Origin: Candidatus Zhuqueibacterota bacterium
Lineage (GTDB): Bacteria > Zhuqueibacterota > QNDG01 > JABMRT01
DNA length: 56,451 nt
NCBI GenBank assembly: GCA_013202295.1
Contig: JABMRT010000074.1
Span: 1-56,451 of the forward strand
Direction of reading: 5' to 3'
Shown: positions 54,197-56,451 of the stretch, one piece after another
How positions within the stretch are numbered: position 1 is the first letter of the stretch
Layout: each line of letters opens with the position of its first letter
The notes under the pieces: model-generated
The model's input: only the letters and a program-made list of their open reading frames with translations
Databases searched by the model: none
Told to the model about the DNA's origin: nothing
Translations under genes and position numbers: made by a program

Positions 54197-55588
54197 ATGT
54201 TCGACATAAAGCGACTGTCCCCGATTATTATTGCGCTTGTTATCCAAATGATAGGATTCAATGCGCCTGAACCGGTACACGCGAATGATTTTGATTTTTA
54301 TATGGATTACGCCCGGTTTAACGGTTCGCAAGGATTCGGCTATCTGGAAGTCTATTTCGGGATCCCCCGAGATCGACTACACTTCGAAGCCGTGGATAGC
54401 GCTTTTCAGGCTCAGTTCCAGATCCAAATCGATGTCTATCAGACGGACTCGTTAATTTCATCCCAAACATGGCAGAATCAGGATCAAGTCAATTCTCTCG
54501 ATGCGATTCAATCTGGTCAAACGTTACAGGATGTGAAGGGTCTTTATCTCAAGCCGGGTAACTATGCAATCCATGCCCTTGTCCACGATTTGAGTAATAG
54601 GAATCAAAAAGAGAAGATTGTGGATGTTGAGATTGCGATAGACGATGAGACAAAATTATCTATGAGCGATATTCAGCTGGCGCTTTATATCAAAAAAGAT
54701 ACTGATGAGAGCAAGTTTGTCAAGAATGGATATCGGATTCTCCCCAATCCTGGTCGGGTATACACATCGGCCGGGCCAATCCTATATTATTATCTTGAGA
54801 TATACGGGTTATCCCCACTAAACGACGGGATTGATTCAAGTTATACGGTTTCCATAGAACTGCAAAATGATCAAGGCCAACGTGTCAGAAAGATGGCTGA
54901 CAAGAAGAAGATAAGAAACGCATCCTCTTTGGTTGAGATGGGTAATATGCATGTGGGGGCATTGAAGACTGCGGCCTATTCACTTAATGTGGGTGTGGTT
55001 GATCATGCGTCAAACGACTCTGTTTCTTCTCGGATATTATTTTATGTGTATCGACAACAAGATCTGGTTCAGATGCAAGATAGTGAGATAAACAAAGATT
55101 ATGGAAAAGATATTGAATTTTTAAGTATGGATGAAGCCTCTTTAAATCAGCATTTTGAGTATGTGAAATACATTGCGACCCGGAATGAAACGAAGGCATA
55201 TAAAAAACTTGACGTTCAAGGCAAACGTATGTTTATGCAGGAATTCTGGAGAAAACGGGATACAAATGAAATGACAATACAAAATGAATTCAAGGATGAA
55301 TATTATACAAAAATTAATATAACCAAGCAGCAATTCTCTACACCAAATAGAGAGGGATGGAAAACAGATCGAGGGCGTGTTCTTATCATATACGGTGAAC
55401 CGGATGATATCAAACGATATACTTTCGGAAGTTGGGGCAGACCGTATGAAGTATGGCAATATTTTAAAGTTGAGGGGGGTGTGGAATTTATTTTTGCTGA
55501 TGAATCAGGGTATGGACAATATATACTCATCCATTCTACAGCAACGAATGAAATTCATGATTTTGAGTGGCTGAGTCGCTTGAATTGA
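54197..55588 (+). CDS. GWxTD domain-containing secreted protein
   Basis: The ATG at 54197 follows GGAGG by 5 bases. The 463-aa protein has a signal peptide (cut near VHAND), beta-rich N-terminal parts (~25-290) and, near the end, REGWKTDRGRVLIIYGEPDDIKRY, the GWxTD motif of a family found mostly in FCB bacteria and Acidobacteria. Before it lies FMQEFWRKRD, also typical. The function of these proteins is unknown; they occur near envelope and signalling genes. The 236 bases after it hold no visible gene. Confidence 0.85.
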   Translation: MFDIKRLSPIIIALVIQMIGFNAPEPVHANDFDFYMDYARFNGSQGFGYLEVYFGIPRDRLHFEAVDSAFQAQFQIQIDVYQTDSLISSQTWQNQDQVNSLDAIQSGQTLQDVKGLYLKPGNYAIHALVHDLSNRNQKEKIVDVEIAIDDETKLSMSDIQLALYIKKDTDESKFVKNGYRILPNPGRVYTSAGPILYYYLEIYGLSPLNDGIDSSYTVSIELQNDQGQRVRKMADKKKIRNASSLVEMGNMHVGALKTAAYSLNVGVVDHASNDSVSSRILFYVYRQQDLVQMQDSEINKDYGKDIEFLSMDEASLNQHFEYVKYIATRNETKAYKKLDVQGKRMFMQEFWRKRDTNEMTIQNEFKDEYYTKINITKQQFSTPNREGWKTDRGRVLIIYGEPDDIKRYTFGSWGRPYEVWQYFKVEGGVEFIFADESGYGQYILIHSTATNEIHDFEWLSRLN

Positions 55589-55824
55589 GATCCAAGATCA
55601 GCTTTCATTGCATAATAGTGCGAAGTGATATGAAGTGATGCCAGTTATTGTTTTATTTGTTTATGGGATAATCGATTTGTTCTATTTATGAACTATCAAT
55701 ATGTCATTCTTTTCATTTTGAATTTCAAGGTCAATTTTATATATTCTTTTACCAATTAGTATTAAGCTGTTCATTGATCCGGTTTGCGCCACAACATCCA
55801 GTTTTGACACAAGGATCATTTTAA

Positions 55825-56202
55825 ATGAATATTAAGGGTAAAATACTTGTCATCGATGATGAAGACAGTATTCTGAGAATATTAGACCGATTTCTTACTG
55901 ATATGGGATTTCAGGTTTTTACCGCCAATTCCTGGGATAAAGCACTCCAGACTTTCTTTCAAGACAAGTTCGAGCTAATCATCCTAGATATTTTTATGCC
56001 AGGTCGAGACGGATTTGAACTGGCACAGGAGATGCGTCTTACGCGTCCCAACCAAAAGATACTCATTATTACTGGTCTCGATGCGGCCGATGTTTATAAA
56101 CATTTAACCACGAATGAAGCCGAGTTTAGCGATATTTTGTATAAGCCGTTTTCTTTCGCAAAAATTAAAACTGTGATTTCCTCAGTTCTTAGTTCCAATT
56201 AA
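55825..56202 (+). CDS. Single-domain response regulator (CheY-like receiver)
   Basis: A 125-aa receiver domain with Asp11/Asp12 (VIDDEDS), phospho-acceptor Asp55 in IILDIFMPGRDG, a Thr in ITG and Lys107 in LYKPFS. No output domain follows. It is the only receiver in the window and could be a partner of the sensor kinase at 18.3 kb, but the distance makes this a guess. RBS AAGGA upstream. Confidence 0.93.
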   Translation: MNIKGKILVIDDEDSILRILDRFLTDMGFQVFTANSWDKALQTFFQDKFELIILDIFMPGRDGFELAQEMRLTRPNQKILIITGLDAADVYKHLTTNEAEFSDILYKPFSFAKIKTVISSVLSSN

Positions 56203-56225
56203 TCCAAATTCACGCTTTAATTATC

Positions 56226-56254
56226 TTGACAAGCCTCTCTTTTTATTGTATATT
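56226..56254 (+). promoter_or_regulatory. Strong sigma70-type promoter for the tRNA-like array
   Basis: A perfect -35 TTGACA (56226-56231), a 17-bp spacer and -10 TATATT (56249-56254). Transcription would begin near 56261, 16 bases before the first tRNA-like unit. Confidence 0.8.
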
Positions 56255-56276
56255 AAGCTCTGATTTTTAAATATAT

Positions 56277-56412
56277 GCGCCCATAGCTCAATTGGCAGAG
56301 CAATCCGCCTTAGGCGGATAGATTAAAGGATATTCAATAAGAAAGCGCCCATAGCTCAATTGGCAGAGCAATCCGCCTTAGGCGGATAGATTAAAGGATA
56401 TTCAAAAAGAAA
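56277..56412 (+). repeat. Two 68-bp tandem tRNA-like half units
   Basis: Units at 56277-56344 and 56345-56412 differ by one base (T/A at 56338/56406). Each starts like the tRNA that follows: a 7-base acceptor-like GCGCCCA, TA, and a D-arm GCTC-AATTGGCA-GAGC. Instead of an anticodon arm they carry a perfect hairpin ATCCGCC-TTA-GGCGGAT, then AT-rich sequence with no T-arm or 3' acceptor strand. As a 7-base loop it would read CCTTAGG with C at position 33, so these are not normal tRNA genes. Contig-end assembly artefact is possible. Confidence 0.75.
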
Positions 56413-56451
56413 GCGCCCATAGCTCAATTGGCAGAGCAATTGACTCTTAAT
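56413..56451 (+). tRNA. tRNA-Lys (CTT), 5' half, cut by window end
   Basis: Acceptor GCGCCCA, TA, D-arm GCTC-AATTGGCA-GAGC, A, then anticodon stem ATTGA and loop CTCTTAA with U33 and anticodon CTT, giving Lys. The sequence ends just after the loop, so the T-arm and 3' end are not seen. Confidence 0.75.

Noticed and set aside
56277-56344. Complete tRNA-Leu-like gene in the first repeat unit
   Set aside because: C instead of U at position 33, no T-arm and no acceptor complement; treated as a tRNA-like repeat.
1-56451. CRISPR arrays, insertion sequences, prophage or defence genes
   Set aside because: No repeat-spacer array, transposase, integrase or phage gene was seen; the only short tandem repeat is the tRNA-like array.

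Overview
The window looks like one contig (cut gene at the left edge, cut tRNA at the right edge) from a polysaccharide-degrading bacterium of the FCB superphylum outside the classical Bacteroidales, for example a KSB1-, Calditrichota- or Marinimicrobia-like lineage. The evidence for this is indirect: four secreted proteins end in the YPNPFN-type C-terminal sorting domain of the type IX secretion system (T9SS), there is a GWxTD-domain protein, many enzymes carry lipoprotein or Sec signals, and no SusC/SusD pair is visible. This is placement by inference; no rRNA or ribosomal marker is present.

Almost everything is on the + strand and almost everything concerns plant hemicellulose. 1-9.4 kb: a T9SS cargo with a CBM9-like domain, a membrane SGNH hydrolase with TPRs, a clan GH-A arabinofuranosidase-like lipoprotein, a GH5 mannanase-like T9SS cargo, a small secreted beta-protein, a GH27 alpha-galactosidase and a TolB-like lipoprotein. 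9.5-20.5 kb: an alpha/beta hydrolase, a DUF2284 protein, a GH43 beta-xylosidase, an SNase-like/beta-strand fusion protein, a frameshifted GH67 alpha-glucuronidase, a GPH-family sugar symporter, a GH10 xylanase and a hybrid sensor kinase with a periplasmic binding domain. 20.9-29 kb: a leaderless (cytoplasmic) set, namely a NagZ-like GH3, a GH116, a PfkB sugar kinase and a GH3 beta-glucosidase/xylosidase. 29-38 kb: a small outer-membrane-like protein, a GH31 alpha-xylosidase with PA14, a GH35 beta-galactosidase and a GH26 mannanase, followed by a lipoprotein xylose-isomerase-like TIM barrel and a Tat-exported Gfo/Idh/MocA oxidoreductase.

38-50 kb: a BlaI-type repressor, a broken BlaR1-type M56 protein joined directly to the C-terminal half of a GH8 xylanase, then a GH115 alpha-glucuronidase, a GIY-YIG protein, a GH9 glucanase, a URO-D-family methyltransferase-like protein, an aldose 1-epimerase and an uncharacterised secreted protein split by an in-frame stop. 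50-56.4 kb: two more T9SS cargo proteins with carbohydrate-binding-like domains, a TM1266-like small regulator, a remnant of a GntR regulator, a GWxTD protein, a lone receiver domain and a strong promoter driving tandem tRNA-like half units followed by a tRNA-Lys start.

Taken together the enzymes could take apart glucuronoarabinoxylan (GH10, GH43, GH67, GH115, GH8 remnant), xyloglucan (GH31, GH35, GH9, GH3) and galactoglucomannan (GH5, GH26, GH27), with oligosaccharides imported by the GPH symporter and finished by cytoplasmic GH3/GH116 enzymes and a kinase. Several genes are interrupted (GH67, M56, GH8, the 48.5-50.4 kb gene, a GntR remnant). Whether these are genuine decay or consensus/assembly errors cannot be decided from the sequence alone.
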